From Linepithema humile (lineage: Eukaryota > Arthropoda > Insecta > Hymenoptera > Formicidae), in the NCBI RefSeq assembly GCF_040581485.1, contig NC_090133.1, positions 19,096,001 through 19,160,000 on the forward strand: a DNA stretch of 64,000 nt, read 5' to 3'. The position numbers were made by a program, and so were the translations under genes. The first letter of the stretch is position 1; each line of letters begins with the position of its first letter. The notes beneath the pieces are model-generated. The model was not told the origin of the DNA and ran no database searches. It was given only the letters and a program-made list of their open reading frames with translations. Shown one piece after another: positions 35,401-50,400 of this stretch.

Positions 35401-38400
35401 CATCTAAACTGATTAAGTAATTACATATGCAATATCACAACAGTTGCTAATCATTTGTCTGTTTTAGTTAATTTTTTACACCTAGAAAATTTTAGCTATT
35501 ATTGCAAGATCATTTTTTTGAGTGTACAATTGATAAACAGCACAATCGTAAAAGTGTGCGATTTGCAACAACTGGCGATTTGTATATTAATCTAAAAAAA
35601 AATCTAATAAATTATCTAAAAAAAAATAAGCACGAGTGCATTATACACATTGGAGATATCGTTTTTTAGTGCTGTTAAGACGATTGTGTGCATCACGATT
35701 GTCTACATGCTGATACTTTATCGTTAATTGTATTTACAAGCGACAGCAGATAACGCGCTATTACTTACGGACCGTTCTCGTCAGAATTGTTCAAAAAATT
35801 ATTCGTAATCGATATCGCGAAGTAAAAAACTTATCGCGGGAAAACGGAAGAATTAAAACGCGATCGTGCACTTACGAGATAGTCGTCGTTGCAAACGAAG
35901 TACGCCTTGTTCAATATCACAGCCGGCATGGAAAACTCGAAATGTTCAATTCACGGGACATTTAAGTCGTTTAGGTACACAACACTTCCCGAGTACTCAA
36001 ACATTTCAAAAGTCGCCACCGCACAACTGTACATCCTTTTCTTCTTTTTTTTTTACGTTTGAATCAAATCCGCTGCAAAGCACAGCCTCGCGAAAATGTT
36101 CGATTTTCTCGAAAACTTCGCGATTATTCGACATTCATCTCCATTGCAAAAAAATATATTTTATTCTCTCAAAGGATCAGCGTTTTATGCTCACAAAGAT
36201 CACATTCAGTTTTTCGAAAAACAAATGAGAAGAATCAAATCAAAGATTTAAAGATTATTAAGAGGGATTTTGAAGTTACATCGCGAAACTTGACAGTTAT
36301 GACGACAAATGCACGATTCTTATCGCTTGTTTCTTGCGTATCTTTTTGTGCCGCTTCAAAAATAAAAAAATAAATAAAAATAACACAAAACAATTTAGTC
36401 GAAAGATATAGTCGAAAAAATATTTAAAGACCTCAACATACGTTTTTTCTAATTAATAATTTTTGGATCTTAAATAACGAATTCTTCAATCGCCCACCAT
36501 AAATATTTTAATTATATTTTTTAATACGTCATATAATTTTTAATATCACAAAAAATCTCTTGTCGTTTAACAACTTTTTGCTTACACGAATTTTCCTTAC
36601 TTCTTCAACATGATATGTAGAAAAATTTCTACTGTTCAGTAATTAATTTTTACCCAAAAAATTTTAAATCCTTCGCGATTTAAACCCTTTGCATTGCACA
36701 GATGTAATTTGTCTCAAAATATTTTTGGAAATTCCATTCGCTAATTCCATTGGACTACTCAGCGGTTAAACTTACGGTACGCGCAACTTTTTACGAATCT
36801 GTTTCGAAGAACTTTATTTATTTTTAACAAATAGATGCCGATGCATCTGTGCGTATGTGCATACAAACGCAAACTGAACGGCAACGTCTCGTAGATGTCT
36901 GCTTCAAACCTCAGCGGGAATATTTGTTGAAGTTTGGCAGCAGTCAAAATCCTTATTTTTAGCATCGCCCAGCCAGCGTCGACAAGGCAAAGTCCTATTG
37001 TTTATTGTCGCATAAGCTGCAATGTTTCATCTGATGTCGCGAAAATGTGTCGCGCGATTTTCGATCGCTCTCATTTATCATCGGTCTGCGTCGGTGCAGT
37101 GTCACATCTCCGTCACATCTATATCACATTTCTAAGGAAACTCTCGAATCCGAATTTTTATCGCGCCATATACAGCGTGCAACCGCAGATTTATTTATCA
37201 TACAGAAGATTTCAAAATTGCGCCCGAAAATATATCTGGCGCGAGACCGTGACTTGTTTATTTTTTGCTTACGTAGCATTTCTGTGTTTTTTTTACAACT
37301 TTAATATCATTGAAATTACTTACATCCGCAAACCCGACACGTGACATCTCGATTTATTCGCTCCACTTGCCGCCGAATTTGTATCGTTACTAATCGACCG
37401 ATCAACAACCGATCGTGTCATCGTGCGAATTGTTCCAAACTTATAAAACAATATTTTGGCGAGTGTCGATAAGTATCTACGAGTGGTATTTTTATCACGA
37501 TAATTTCGCCAATCATTTTCTCTTCCGCGGAACAATAAGTACGCGATGCATTATCGGGCAGATTAGCTTGTAAAACGAGATGGATAACAGCTGATAAAGC
37601 CGCGGTTTTGATCACCGCAATCGACGATCATGACTGACCGTGCGTTACCTGATGCTGGCAGCGACGCGGTGCTTGTTGACGATATAAATATGTGTGTACG
37701 ACAGACGCATCGTACGTTTCGTCGAATGCCCACGCCGCGACTATAATTGTGCAATAAATCGCAAAATTCTGCGCGTATCGCGAAATGTTTATCGGTTAAA
37801 TTCAATCGCGCTGGAAACCTCTTTTTCGCATGCACTTCGATTCCCGCAGACCATGCAAATGGTGTAGATAACACCGATGAAATATGCAACAGGCTTTAAT
37901 CGTGCATCGCGGCTGATCGATTTAAATATGAAAATATCATGGAATACGTCAGATTAGATCAGAAATGTGTCCGATTCTCTAAATTGAAATATAGACGGCC
38001 ACCTGAGCGGCCCACCGTGCGTACAATCGTGATGTTAATGGCGGCCACGTTCCACTGGGCAATCAGCCCTTAATCCAATTTTAGTAATTAGGCCTAACCG
38101 ACAATAGCGATGATCAGACTCGAAAATAAATAATATACGCACGGGTAGAAAATTGTCTGTTCATTTTATCTTCAAGCTATTTTCATTATTTTTAAAAACA
38201 CATAATCAACACTATTGTTCAAGAATTGAATTGTCGTAAATATTATATTATTGTAAATTGCTGGCAATAGCGCTCAGAAAAATTTAAGCTAGATCAATAC
38301 GCCGGAAATTGCGCGTATCAAGAGAGCACAGGTTCAATTTGTGTAATATACGCAATATATATAAACATACGACGTGTGTGTATGCGAATGAATGAATGGT

Positions 38401-41400
38401 AACACGAGGATCTCTTCATGCTGGTCACGCGTGCCCGATAAGCATAACGAGTCCTTAAGAGCTCATTCGCGCGCACAAAAGCGTTGCTTAGAAAGACGCT
38501 GCTGCAAAGATCGCGCGCACTCCTTTACATTATCAACCTCGTCGCGGAATTGATACGCGGATACACGCAATTACATGCAATATTAGAAAAATTTGTTCCG
38601 AATATTCTCTTTGCGTAAAAAATGCAAATTAAAATATCGCGTTACAAGAAACGAGAGAAGATTTGAATATTTTCCAGCTCAACATTAAACTTTATATTGA
38701 CTGAACTTGTTGTTAATTAATTTATTACAGTGTGATTTATTAATGAAATAAAAATAATACTTCGATTTGATCGTTGACAAAACATATTTTTTTTTTTATA
38801 TTCAACGAAACTTTATAAATGTATATATTTCGAGAAATGTGCGCCATTAGAATTTCGCGTTTACACAATCGTGAATAGCGACGACCACGAAAATCATTTG
38901 CGATTTGTTGGCAATCAATCAAGTGGTTAATTGCGATGACTAATGTGATTCCATTACGAGCTGCTCGCAGACGCGTCGCAAAACGTATTGTTTTCGCGAA
39001 ATAATAGTTTCAGCTCGAGTGTCGCAATTTTCAATTTGCTGGCGAGACATCGAAGAGAGGCGCCTGTCGCTCGTACAACACTTGACGGATTACAACGGCC
39101 TCTTAATATCGCGTTGCACATTGTACGAAATTGCCGATAAATCGCGAACGTCTCATTTATTTTACACCTGCTCGAAGTAAATCGTGCGACGCGAAAGTAC
39201 ATCGCGGATTACGTGCCGGATATTTATTGAAGGCTGCTATATCATCGCCGTGACGTATTCTACGAGCAATTGACATGTTGTAAAAGAAAAAAAAAACGCA
39301 AAAAATCATGCATAAATTATATTCTTGAAACACGTTTCTGTATCTGTGAATTTTTAATTAGTGAATTCTGGAAAAATATATTTTAAATCGAGTAGATTTA
39401 ATTTTGCAGTGTTTTTTTCTTGTATTGTTATATTAAACAAAAAAGTTTCGATTTTTCCTCTATACGGCTTCGCTCGAACGTTAAGATCCGGCCGACGTTT
39501 CTAAATTTGTACAAAGATTTCGACACGCGCTTGCGGTCGGTCATTGCGGCAAGGCTAATATTTCTCGTGTGACACGCGACGAGTCAAGGTCTATCGCGTA
39601 CGCGCATTTCTATCAAGTATTGTGAGTAAATCGCTTTTTTCTTTCTGTAAAGCGTGCTCTTCGTATGATAAGTTAATAAGAAGAATTGCGACGCAAAATA
39701 TCGCGAATGTTAAGCAAAAAAGTGTAAACTGTGTTAATGTTGCAGACATTACGTAGACGTATTTTGAGAATAAAAAAATATATGGGTTTGTTCAATGTGC
39801 GACAATGATGCATTTTACGATGGCAAACGCGTCTCGCGACACGTTTATTTAAAATGTATTTCTCGCCCACTTGGCAATTGTTCAAAGGTCGCACCATTAG
39901 ATCCAGTGTTGTAGGATGGTTTACGGACCATGAAAAATCTTGAACAAATCGTCGATTCGCGTAGCAGTCTTGCATCAAAACTCGCCGGTAGTTTAATTAC
40001 GAAATATTAATCATCGTTGAAATGTAGCCGATAAGCTGCATCGTAAACGCAGGCAATATATTTTAATGAGTGAACATAATGATGATTATCATACAATTAC
40101 GTATACGTATCGTGAATTTAAAGATTTGACGAAAAATATACGTTAAAATAAATCATTGATGATTGCGCATTGATTGTTGGCAAGCAGCGCTTTCGACTAG
40201 AATACGCGTAGCAACAGCCATTTAATTATAAATTGCTTCTATAGTCGTTAACATTATCTTGAAAGTTGTAACAATTCACAATCTTATCAGTAATGCTTTT
40301 AGAATTTGAATATAAATTGGAAAATTTGTCGCTGGCATAAAATAATGTAAATGTAAAATGTGAGACTTCAGAATAAGAATGGGAGGTGTTTACTGCGGTT
40401 GATAATAGTAATGAATACTTTCAAGTCGCATGCTCATTCAAGCAGCATACTTCGAATTGCAGTTTGCGATCGCTTCGAGAGACAGAGAAACGAAAGAAAA
40501 CTAATAACTCCGAAAAGTGTTGCTTACAATCGTGTTTATATAGTCGAACGGATCGAACTCCTGCTGCTCCTCGTCCGCATTTGGCGGCGGACACGGGTAG
40601 AACGCTTGTGATGGTCTAAAAAATATTCCAGATTCGACGAATTCTGTTTTTTTTTTTAGACCTAATATCATCATCGTTAATTTTATCCTTCGTTATTGTA
40701 AATAATTCTAACACGACTATGAAAAATTCCTGAGTCATTTGCTTATTTTTAAATCCATATCTATTCAACTCTCATTATATATGTATTGATTTTTCTGGTT
40801 TCTCTTGTATAATACTTTTATTATTTTATCGAACACTCTTCCATGAAAATAAGATAATATTTTTAACGTTCAGACGTATTTAGTCGTTTTGTCGAAATGT
40901 TGGGGTTTTTCTACTTTCTATTATTTTAAGATCAAGAAACGTTTTGCACGAATGTACCTGTGGGGCCGATTCCGGCGCTTTTCCTTCAATTTCGCCATTA
41001 GTCTCGTAAACTCCTCCCATTCTTTATCTACTTCCTCCTCGCTACCTTCCGGATGATGGTGTAGAGTCTCCTCCAGAAGTTCCTTCTTCGCGGCTTGACT
41101 CGCCATTTTTGTGCTCTCCGCTCGCGTCGATTTCACGGATTATGCACTCGCGACTTATTAACGCTTTACGACCTCTCGCTTCTCCCCATCTTAAACGCGT
41201 AGTTCCATATTTTCTGAGAAACTGAAAGGATCGATCGACAACTGATTGTCTCGCTTCGCCGCGTTTAATTTTGTTTCTGCGTCGATCTGATCTCCGCGCG
41301 ATGAGACAAATTCATCAAACGCTGCTTTGATGCCTTCCCCTCGCGAAGCAATTGCCGCCCGGCTCAAAGCCTTTTCCCATCTTCGGTACAATTTCAAGGA

Positions 41401-44400
41401 GCCGAGGAATTGCGCGTTGGCGTGACACTGGCACTGCAAAACGCGCAGAAACCGCGAAAAAGCGGCGAGGAGGAGCGTTGCAAATTCGAGAACCGCGAGC
41501 GAGAACACGTCGCACACGAAGCCAGTGAGTCACACTGACAGCGAGAAGAGAGAATCGACCGTGCAATTCTCAGATAGAAGGCCCTATAGCCTGGTCCAAT
41601 TTGCGGACTCATTAAGCCTCACTGACAGCCGTCGACGTCGCGCACACGCACACGCACGATTTTCCCCCCACAGTCGTCGGCCAAATTGCCCATTGTCGAC
41701 GGACACCTCGCGTACGTTGCAATGCCGAAGGTATTCGCTACCCCTTGTCAAAGATTCAACGTTTTAATTCGATTGGAGTGTTTAATTGCCATTGCGCTAC
41801 TTCGCCGACGGAAGAATGTACTCGCATTATTTCCACGTTTGTTTCCACTGCGCTCGAAAAGCAACTGCATTGAAAAAATTGTTACTTAAAAAGACGTCAC
41901 CGAATTATTCTACGAATTAATAATAACTGACTGCATAATAGTTGACGGCAAAAATATTAATTTACGCGCAATTATGCATATGAGCGAGAAAACTCGCTTG
42001 ATTAATTTGATAAAAATTTATCAAAATTGCCGTCACGCATTTGAAAGTGCAGGCGCAATTGATTTCATTAAAGTATTGCCGGGGAAATCTTATTGGCGGC
42101 ATTTCTAGTAGCGACTGTACGAAAGCCGTGCACGGCCAATTGGCTACTTCCCTCGACGAGGGCTCGTAGGAAGCTGCCTTCAAAGTCATGAGTTATCATT
42201 GACCAAAATGACCACGTAATTTGATGGATGGTTCGTCTTAACCAGCGCCGGCCATCAACTCCGATCGATGACTTCTCCGATACCGACAATTACTTTTGAA
42301 TATTTTACTTCTGAAATTACACTTAATTAAATATTTATACGTTGCTTTTGCCAATTTTTCGTTCGCGTTTTATATGTAATATTATATTATATTATTATAT
42401 AATATTACACGACAAAATTAATATTTACCGTTTGCGATAATTTTTTCAGAAGCAAATAGAAGATGTTGAGAATTGTGCCTTTTAAAACGTGTATCTAATG
42501 TTCTACAAATTGTGTGATAAATGGTACAAATGGTTCGCTCGCACGATATTAAAGCAGAAATGTCATTACGTACCTCCTCGCGCAATCGCCAAATGTCGAG
42601 TGATTTTCGAAAGCAGAATGCAGATAGTTAAGCAAGAACTGATCCAGCTCCGCATACGTGCGCTAAGGTCTCTAATTGTTGACCGATCAAGCTGTAAAAA
42701 TCATTTGTTTGATCTGCTTTGTATATACGTCGGACATCGCAAAGAGATAAGATCGCGCGCGCGAACTCAAAAGCTCCGCCGTGCATGCAAATTTGCGCTA
42801 GCAAATTAACGCTGTGCGATAATTTAACTTCCGATACGACTCCTTCGTCACGCCTTAATAAAATTTGCAAAATGTTCTACGCATTTAATTCTGAATGCAG
42901 CGCAAATACACGTGTTGAGAAATTAGTATGCGAGAGAAGGAGATAGCAAAAAGGGAAGCCACTAGTGATTAATTAATGTAATTAAATATTACCTGCATTT
43001 TGGAAAAAATAACCAGCCCATTTGAGAGATTTTGGTCAACGAGAGAACACCGGGAGCTTACGATTCCGAAAGCGGAAAGCACGAAGACTCGATAAAATAC
43101 AAGATAACTTATACATATATGGCACGTTTTTAGCGAACACAACGGTTGGTCCAACAATTAGGCGCTTTGGCACGTCATTAAGGCGAAAGACGTCAGAAGA
43201 TGTTAAGATGTTCAACCTTCTCCGATTACGCGAAAATTCCTCTTTAAGTCTCGTATCGCATACAGTCGCCGTGACGTTAACGGATCAATTTGTCTACTGT
43301 GTGAGAAAAATTCGCAAAAGTCGCACCAGCCGCGTCAGAGCCAGATGTCGTTATGAAAGATCGCGGAGAGATCGCAAAGAAGACTGCATTTTCGCCGATC
43401 GCGATCGCAGATAATGAATATCGAGCGACTATACTCGGCAAGTGCGACAATTAATCGAGATTCGCGAGTTTGATTCCAAACTGCAGCAACTATGATAAAT
43501 TCCTTCTGAGAACGGATTGACCTTCCTCAATTATCCGAGATGATAAACGAGCTTTGCATTCTTTGTGTAGCAGGCATCTTTAATGGCAATAAGCGATAAA
43601 CATTTTTTTTCGCACCATCCATCGGACTTCTCGCAACCGCATTCGAACGTACTTTCGTTATTTCGTATAATTTCCCCGCGGTCTTGTCTCGTCGGAAGTT
43701 CATTTATCATCGCGCAGTTGTCAAGCGCTAATTGAACATTTCAACATAATTGCAGCTACGGAAAGATGCAGTGCATCGAATGCTGCGATTTGTTTAACCG
43801 CAATTTTTGTGATATTTTTACACAATGACATTTTTTTTATATTTCCACTTATATAAATAATAAAATTTTTATCTCTAGATTCTTATTTTAGAAAACTTGT
43901 AAAAAGTAAAAAATAAATAAAAAAGATTTACGCTAGATAAAATATTCGTATATGTGATTGATGCTTCTTTAGATAAATGTCAAAGCTAACTATATTGGGC
44001 TTGCATGTACGTTACACCGGCATGGGAATGCAGATCCCAGAACGTCACGGATGTCCCATGGGTTCCATGACCCTCTGACAGTGTATTAGATCGCAGTGAA
44101 TTAGTTAATGTGAGTCACATGGAGTCGGCAATGAATTACCGTGCTCGCGATGCGTCAACACCGCAGACGACTGCATTTTGGACAGGATCGTTTGTTCAAT
44201 TATTGGGCCTTCCTTCCTGTTTAACCAGGACGGCAAGCCGACTCATACCGCAGACTCTGCAGTATCCTTATCGTATTCTTTCTATCTTCAACGCATTACA
44301 CTGTATTATATATTTATACATGATTTACAAATCGTTGCTCAAACACAATCAATGTATCATTAAAAAAAATTCTAAGTTAATTTATTAATAAAAAATGCCA

Positions 44401-47400
44401 AAGTTTAATAATTATTTAATAAATAAAAAATAATTATTAATTTTTTACGATAATTGATCGTCATCATTTGCGATTACTAATCTAAGCACAGATTTTTTTA
44501 TACACTAATTATATGTAGAAGATGTAAATCCTAGTTGAGCTTTAATTATAGATTTGTTCTCCTCCAGAGAATTAGGTCTAGGATGCATCGATGCGAGAAT
44601 ATGCCTCGATTATCGAGTGTCTAGCGGAGATTCGACTAAAGAGATAAGTCTAATTAACGTCGGCTATGATGCTATTAGCCGCCGACGCTTTAATGAATCA
44701 CGCAGTACTCCATTAGCAAATCGCTCTATTAGCTCGTCGATCGTCTGTCTGTCTGGCTCGAATCGGGGCATACGAGTTATGCAAATTCGGAATCAAGTTC
44801 GCGCTGTCGCAGCGCAAGTCGATCTTTGACTCCTCTCCTCTCTGTTAATTGCGATAACATATTACGATTTCATGCAACAACATATTTTTCACTAAGTATT
44901 TCACCGCTCTAAGCCCTTCAATCTCCCGCGATCCGTGTTATCGCGTAAAAAAAAGTAAGATGGAAACAGCGTGTTTCGTGTGCGTCTGCCCGATAATGCG
45001 ACGACAAACAAAGCGCGTCGATAACTTCTGAACCTCCTGTACATCTGTTGACTTTGCCGAACTGAAAAATATGCGGAGCTGAATCGTTTTACCCGCAAGA
45101 CGTCCGCGTATACAAATAATCACGTACTGATCTTAAAAATTAATGCGTACATTTTGGAAAAGTAAACAGTGGTAAGACGAGAAAGAAAAATGTACCGCAA
45201 TAACGTGTAAAAACGAATCAGCTGTAAAATCTCGAAGAAAAGCAAATTCTAACAAAGATTCGCGCTTGTCGACTATTGATTAGCGCGTATGATATTTCTA
45301 AGACTGGTTTTCCGTAAAATCATCTCTCTGAAGAATGATTCTTGTCTTCAAAGTTGCTAAGAAACTCGAGGTTTCTTCTTTTGAAATAAAAGTCAGCAGT
45401 GATAATTGCTAGTGGCCTTCGCCACGAGGAACTCTAATTGCATCGTACGTGACCGGCGCTATGGTTTACAATGGTATTATGGTGAGCATTGCAATTATTT
45501 AATATATTAATTGATATATTACGCAATTATGACGCGGAAATTGTAGTGTTGCCAATATTAAAAAATTTTTACAAATAAATATAAAAAGCGACGTATCGAG
45601 ACTTAAAATTAATAAAATTCTGTAAAGGAATGTAATAACCACATGAGAGAGGAAAAATCATAAGTCGACTCGCTTGACACATAAAAAACTGTAAGAGACA
45701 AGCATTGTGTAGATCTCATAATTTATCGACACGTTAACCGAGAGAGCTGCGATTTCTATTCGCATCTTGAACGCGGCACACAAGGTAATCTATTCGATCA
45801 CTAGGCGCAATGAAATACTAATCTTGTCAATGGACTTTTTAAAGAGAAATCTGTCTCTAATGGACGGCAATAAAGTCACGGATGCATCATTAAACGAGAC
45901 CTATAACAAGAGTTTTTCCAACGGAAAATTACGGCCAATTATCTTTGAAATTAAGCTTCACATAACGAATTAATTCTTCCGCCTGTTTTCTCGACGAGTT
46001 TCCAGTTCTGAAAAATTAATGGCAAACGTCAGCATTCATAATCCGTCACACTTGTTCTCTCCCGATAAAAATTGATAACGCGAACACGAGTCAGACGCCG
46101 CGTCTGCGCGACTGTCCCTTGATAACCCTGTTTACCGTTTCCAACGTGCGAGCAAAAATACGAGAATAGATTCTGGTCAACCACCTCTGAATCAATTTTC
46201 TAAATTTTCGAATTGACGGAATATGTGCAGGAGTGCGTTGAATACGAGTGCAATAATAGTTGAGAAAATAAACAGTGTCACATTACAGATTATATTATTA
46301 TAAGACAAATATGTATCAAAATATCATGCAAAAATAATGTTGTAAATACAACACTCTGAGCCACGCAATTATTTTATCAAAATCAACATGTTTGTGTGTT
46401 ATTTTCTGTAATATTAATTTTTATATGCGCTTTTATGGCAGATAGTTTTTCTACGGGAGATCGTCAATATGTTGATAGAAAGTGTAATTAATTTGTAACA
46501 CGAATAAAATGACGATCTAACGTTCGGATGTTTTGCGACTTATTTGTTTCCGATAATCAGGCGAGTTTCATATTATCGACGACACCCACTCGCAAAGACG
46601 TAACAACTGTAATCGAGAACGAGCGGACAAGTCCAAGGTCGTCATCATCATCGACCGGCGATCAAACCGCAGCGCTTGTTATGTCATCGCAATGTACATC
46701 GTTGCCCGTCAAATCATCGAATAGCACATACGAACTGATTCACCATAAACATTGCACGTACAACTCGCAACCAGTGATTGAGACAATCGACTTTTATAAA
46801 TCTTACATCAACGATATCTCTCACGTTTTCAAACGCAAAAAACAATCATCCCGCATAAAGCGCATAAAAAATAAATGTTTTATGGTGAAAAAAATATTAC
46901 ATAACGTAAATTAATATTAGTATCGATTAATATAACGATTTATCAAGAAATATAAAACGTGCTTAATTAATTTCAGGTTATTTTTCATATTTCGTGCCAA
47001 AGTTTATAAAATACAATAAAATAGAATGGATAAAGTTTATTGACTCGTCGATTTTTTCCTCGTGCGAGCAAAGAAGATCAAGTAGATTTAGAAACGAGCT
47101 TCATCGGTTGCACACCCATGTGCTCGGCGAACTCTTCCGAGGCTTTCAGCTGATTCGGATGATACGTGATTCCACCCTCGCTGTCGACCTTCCTCATATG
47201 TTGCCTCTCGGGATCGCCGGCGATCAGAACGGGCTGCTCGCCGGTGGTGGGCAAGTCTCTCAACTGTTTTAGCAAGGTCGACAACCTCTCCTTCGAGCCG
47301 CTTGCGAACGCCTCCGGATTGATCGCCATGAAGCATTGTCCCAGATCGGCGATCCTGTCGCCGGTTTTCCAGGGTCGAATGTTCGGCCCGAATTGACTCC

Positions 47401-50400
47401 CGCTCAGAACGCCGCATAGTGTCTCGACCATCAGGCCCAAACCGTAACCCTTGTATCCAGAATTGCGCTCTGTACCGCCGAGCGGCATCAACATGGAAGC
47501 ATTGTAGGCCTCCTCGGCATTGCGAGTCACCTTGCCGTCCGATGCGAGTGCCCATCCCTCGGGGATGTCTTCGTCCTTTCGTATGGCCAGCTCAATCTTG
47601 CCGAGAGCAACGGCGGTGGTCGCCATGTCGAGAACAAATTGGTCGCCGTCGCAGGCACTCATGCCCAAGGATAAGGGATTCGTTCCCAAGCCAGCCTTCA
47701 TGCTGCGTGTCGGTGCCATAAGTGGGCTCGTGTTGGTGCACGTAAAGCCGATTAGGCCCTTCTCCATCGCCATCAAAGTGTAGTAGCCGCAGATGCCGTA
47801 GTGATTGGAACCGCGCGCCGCCACCATGCCGATGCCGAATTTCTTGGCCTTCTCTATGGCAAGCTCCATGCAATATTTACCGACCACTTGACCCAGCGCG
47901 TTCTTACCGTCTACGAGTGCTATCGCCTAAAATGGCGTAAAGAAATTTCTAAATATTGTATAAAATCCGTAACTCTCTTAAGGTCCGACAATTGCGGTGG
48001 AACTTGGCGTTTCGCGATTCAGTTTCGCGTTATTTCTATCTTTTGAAAATATTATGTTTTTTTAATGAGTTTTTTTTATTTTCAAGTGAAAAATAAAAAC
48101 TTTTTACGTAAGTTTCTGACCGATGCGCGTTAGATACGCGCTAAATAGTACGTATCATGTTTGATACACGAGTGATTGTGCACGCGAGCGTACCCGACAA
48201 TGCCGGCAATTTTCACGAATGAAAATACTTCGCAGAGTAATTAGAGCCGTACTAATTAGCGTTTGTGTGCTTATTAGCAATCGCCAAATTGTCGACGCGT
48301 CATTCATACGGTAAATTGCCGCGTCTGTGTTTCCGACAATGCCGGCAATTTTCACGATGACGAGTGCTTTAAAAAGTGATTAAAACGGCTCTAATTAGCG
48401 TTCGTGTTTCGTCGTCGGTCGAATTGTCAACAAATCTATTGAACAAATTATCGCTTTGTTTCAACGAACGCGATGCGAGTGATTTTGTCAAATCGAACAT
48501 GCTCTATGTATGTTCGATTTGATAAAATATATTGAAATATTTACAGCCGATCGAAAGCGCGATAAGGAAAACACGAAGCTTACAAGTCCGCGACAAATGC
48601 AGTTTACAAGCGAAGAAAATAAATCCTATTAATCAAGAGAACGCATATCTTATCGGGTCATCGGTTGTTAAGATACGAAGACCGGCTGTGCGGCGAGAAA
48701 TCGTCCCGGTGTTATCATCGCTGCGAAATGCAAACATCGTTTTTTATGGTATCACATATGTAAATTATCTTTAATCGCGTTCGAAAAAATATTTACGTCA
48801 CTGATAGATTCGTTGATCAAATTTGATTACGAGCAGTGTCTTTTTATGCACAGTGCGTCAACAAAATACGCAAAACGATACGTTGCAATCCAAATTATTC
48901 ATTTTTAATCTTTTATTTATTATTTCTTTATCATTAACATGAACAATTTTAATTGTTTTAGTAATTTTAGTTATAATCAATTTTATGAGGTAAATAAAGA
49001 ATGAATAGATTAAAGAAATAAAAAATTTGAGTTTAAATTGAGAATTGCGTCACTCAAGTTCCACCACGCTCGGAAGATCCATTCGAACCTGAAAGTCGGT
49101 GACGATTTGCGGCCGGGCGGTAGGATCGGTGATCCTGTTTTCGATGTCCGTCACATACATTTGCATGCGGTTCATCCCGTGGCTGAAATGACCTCTGTAA
49201 TCCGCCGTCATCAGATGGTGACCGACGGCGTGAGCGTCTTCCGGCGTGGTGCCGGCTTTGCGCATGCAATTTTCGATAAATCTGATGACCTCGTCCTTAG
49301 GGACGACTTTCCCATCGTAGTCCTGGCATCCAGTCGCCATTCTGACGACGTTGACGACGGTATGTGTGCGCGACGACGCACTTCTTAAAATCGCCCAGAA
49401 CTGACTGAGCGCTGGTCTGCCGACTTTTATCAGCATCTTGTTTTGAATTGTTTGCGTTTCTTGATGATCGCGATCGACCAATCTCGCTTCACTTGATTTA
49501 TCTTATCAAACACTTCTCTAATGAGTAGCCGTCTCTCTACATCAATTTGAGAAAACGTCGTGTGCGTTCTCACCAGTTCTATCGCAATTTATACACTTCG
49601 GCTATCGTCATTTATCATTCGAAACTGCGACGGAAATTGAGGTCAAATTGATTACTTCGTTTTCGAATTCACTTTCGCGATACTCGATTTGGTAAATGTT
49701 AAATTTTACTTTACGACGAAATCGTATTGTAACAAATATTACAATGACTAAACTGCAGGCATAATTGATAATCACTGAGCGAGAGTAGATTGTAAATAAG
49801 AGCAAGATGATTACGATTTTTATTTCCTGCGCGTCGTTTACGTAGTAAAATAAATGTCTTATTTTTCTCCTCTTGCGTCGAATTGATTCCGTGTTTCAAG
49901 TTCTTCTACTTCATATGAACTTAGCGGCAGATGGTATCAGTAGAATCACGTGTTTAGTGTTGCAGTTGGCCGACATATTACGTATGTATGTACACGTATC
50001 AGCAATCACAGACGCGAGCTTCCGAGCGAATCGACGAGCTCCACTTACACCGATTCACCTTCATACGCAGATTTAACTTCGCAGCAGAGAATTGCTAGTT
50101 TTCAATCTTTTCCTCTTCCAGAAAAAAACTTGCCATTCTGTATATCGGATTTCATAGATGACAGCGTGTCTCACGTGCTGCGCGTTCGATTGTTACACCG
50201 CCGACATCGACGTTGCTCTTACAAAACACTGAGAATCGCGTCGTCTGGCGGGAACTTTGAGCAAGTTTTCATTGTCGAAACCAGAATTATCAGCAATATG
50301 TTCGATGAAATTGATTAAGGGAATCACAAAGTATCAGATTAAGCTTCCTCTTTGTTCAAATAAAACTCGTATGCTCTTATTTGTAGAAGATAAGCTTGAC

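Noticed and set aside
42999..43019. MGWLFFPKC mini-exon as a further ClC-a start (phase 2 into 40615)
   Set aside because: Nine codons with a mediocre donor (gtaat). Chance is too likely.
46528..46914. 128-codon ATG-started frame upstream of the dehydrogenase 3' end
   Set aside because: No recognisable domain, AT-rich tail and no transcript signals. Possibly real but unsupported.
47419..47783. Plus-strand open frames of 87-100 codons
   Set aside because: Shadows of the dehydrogenase second exon.
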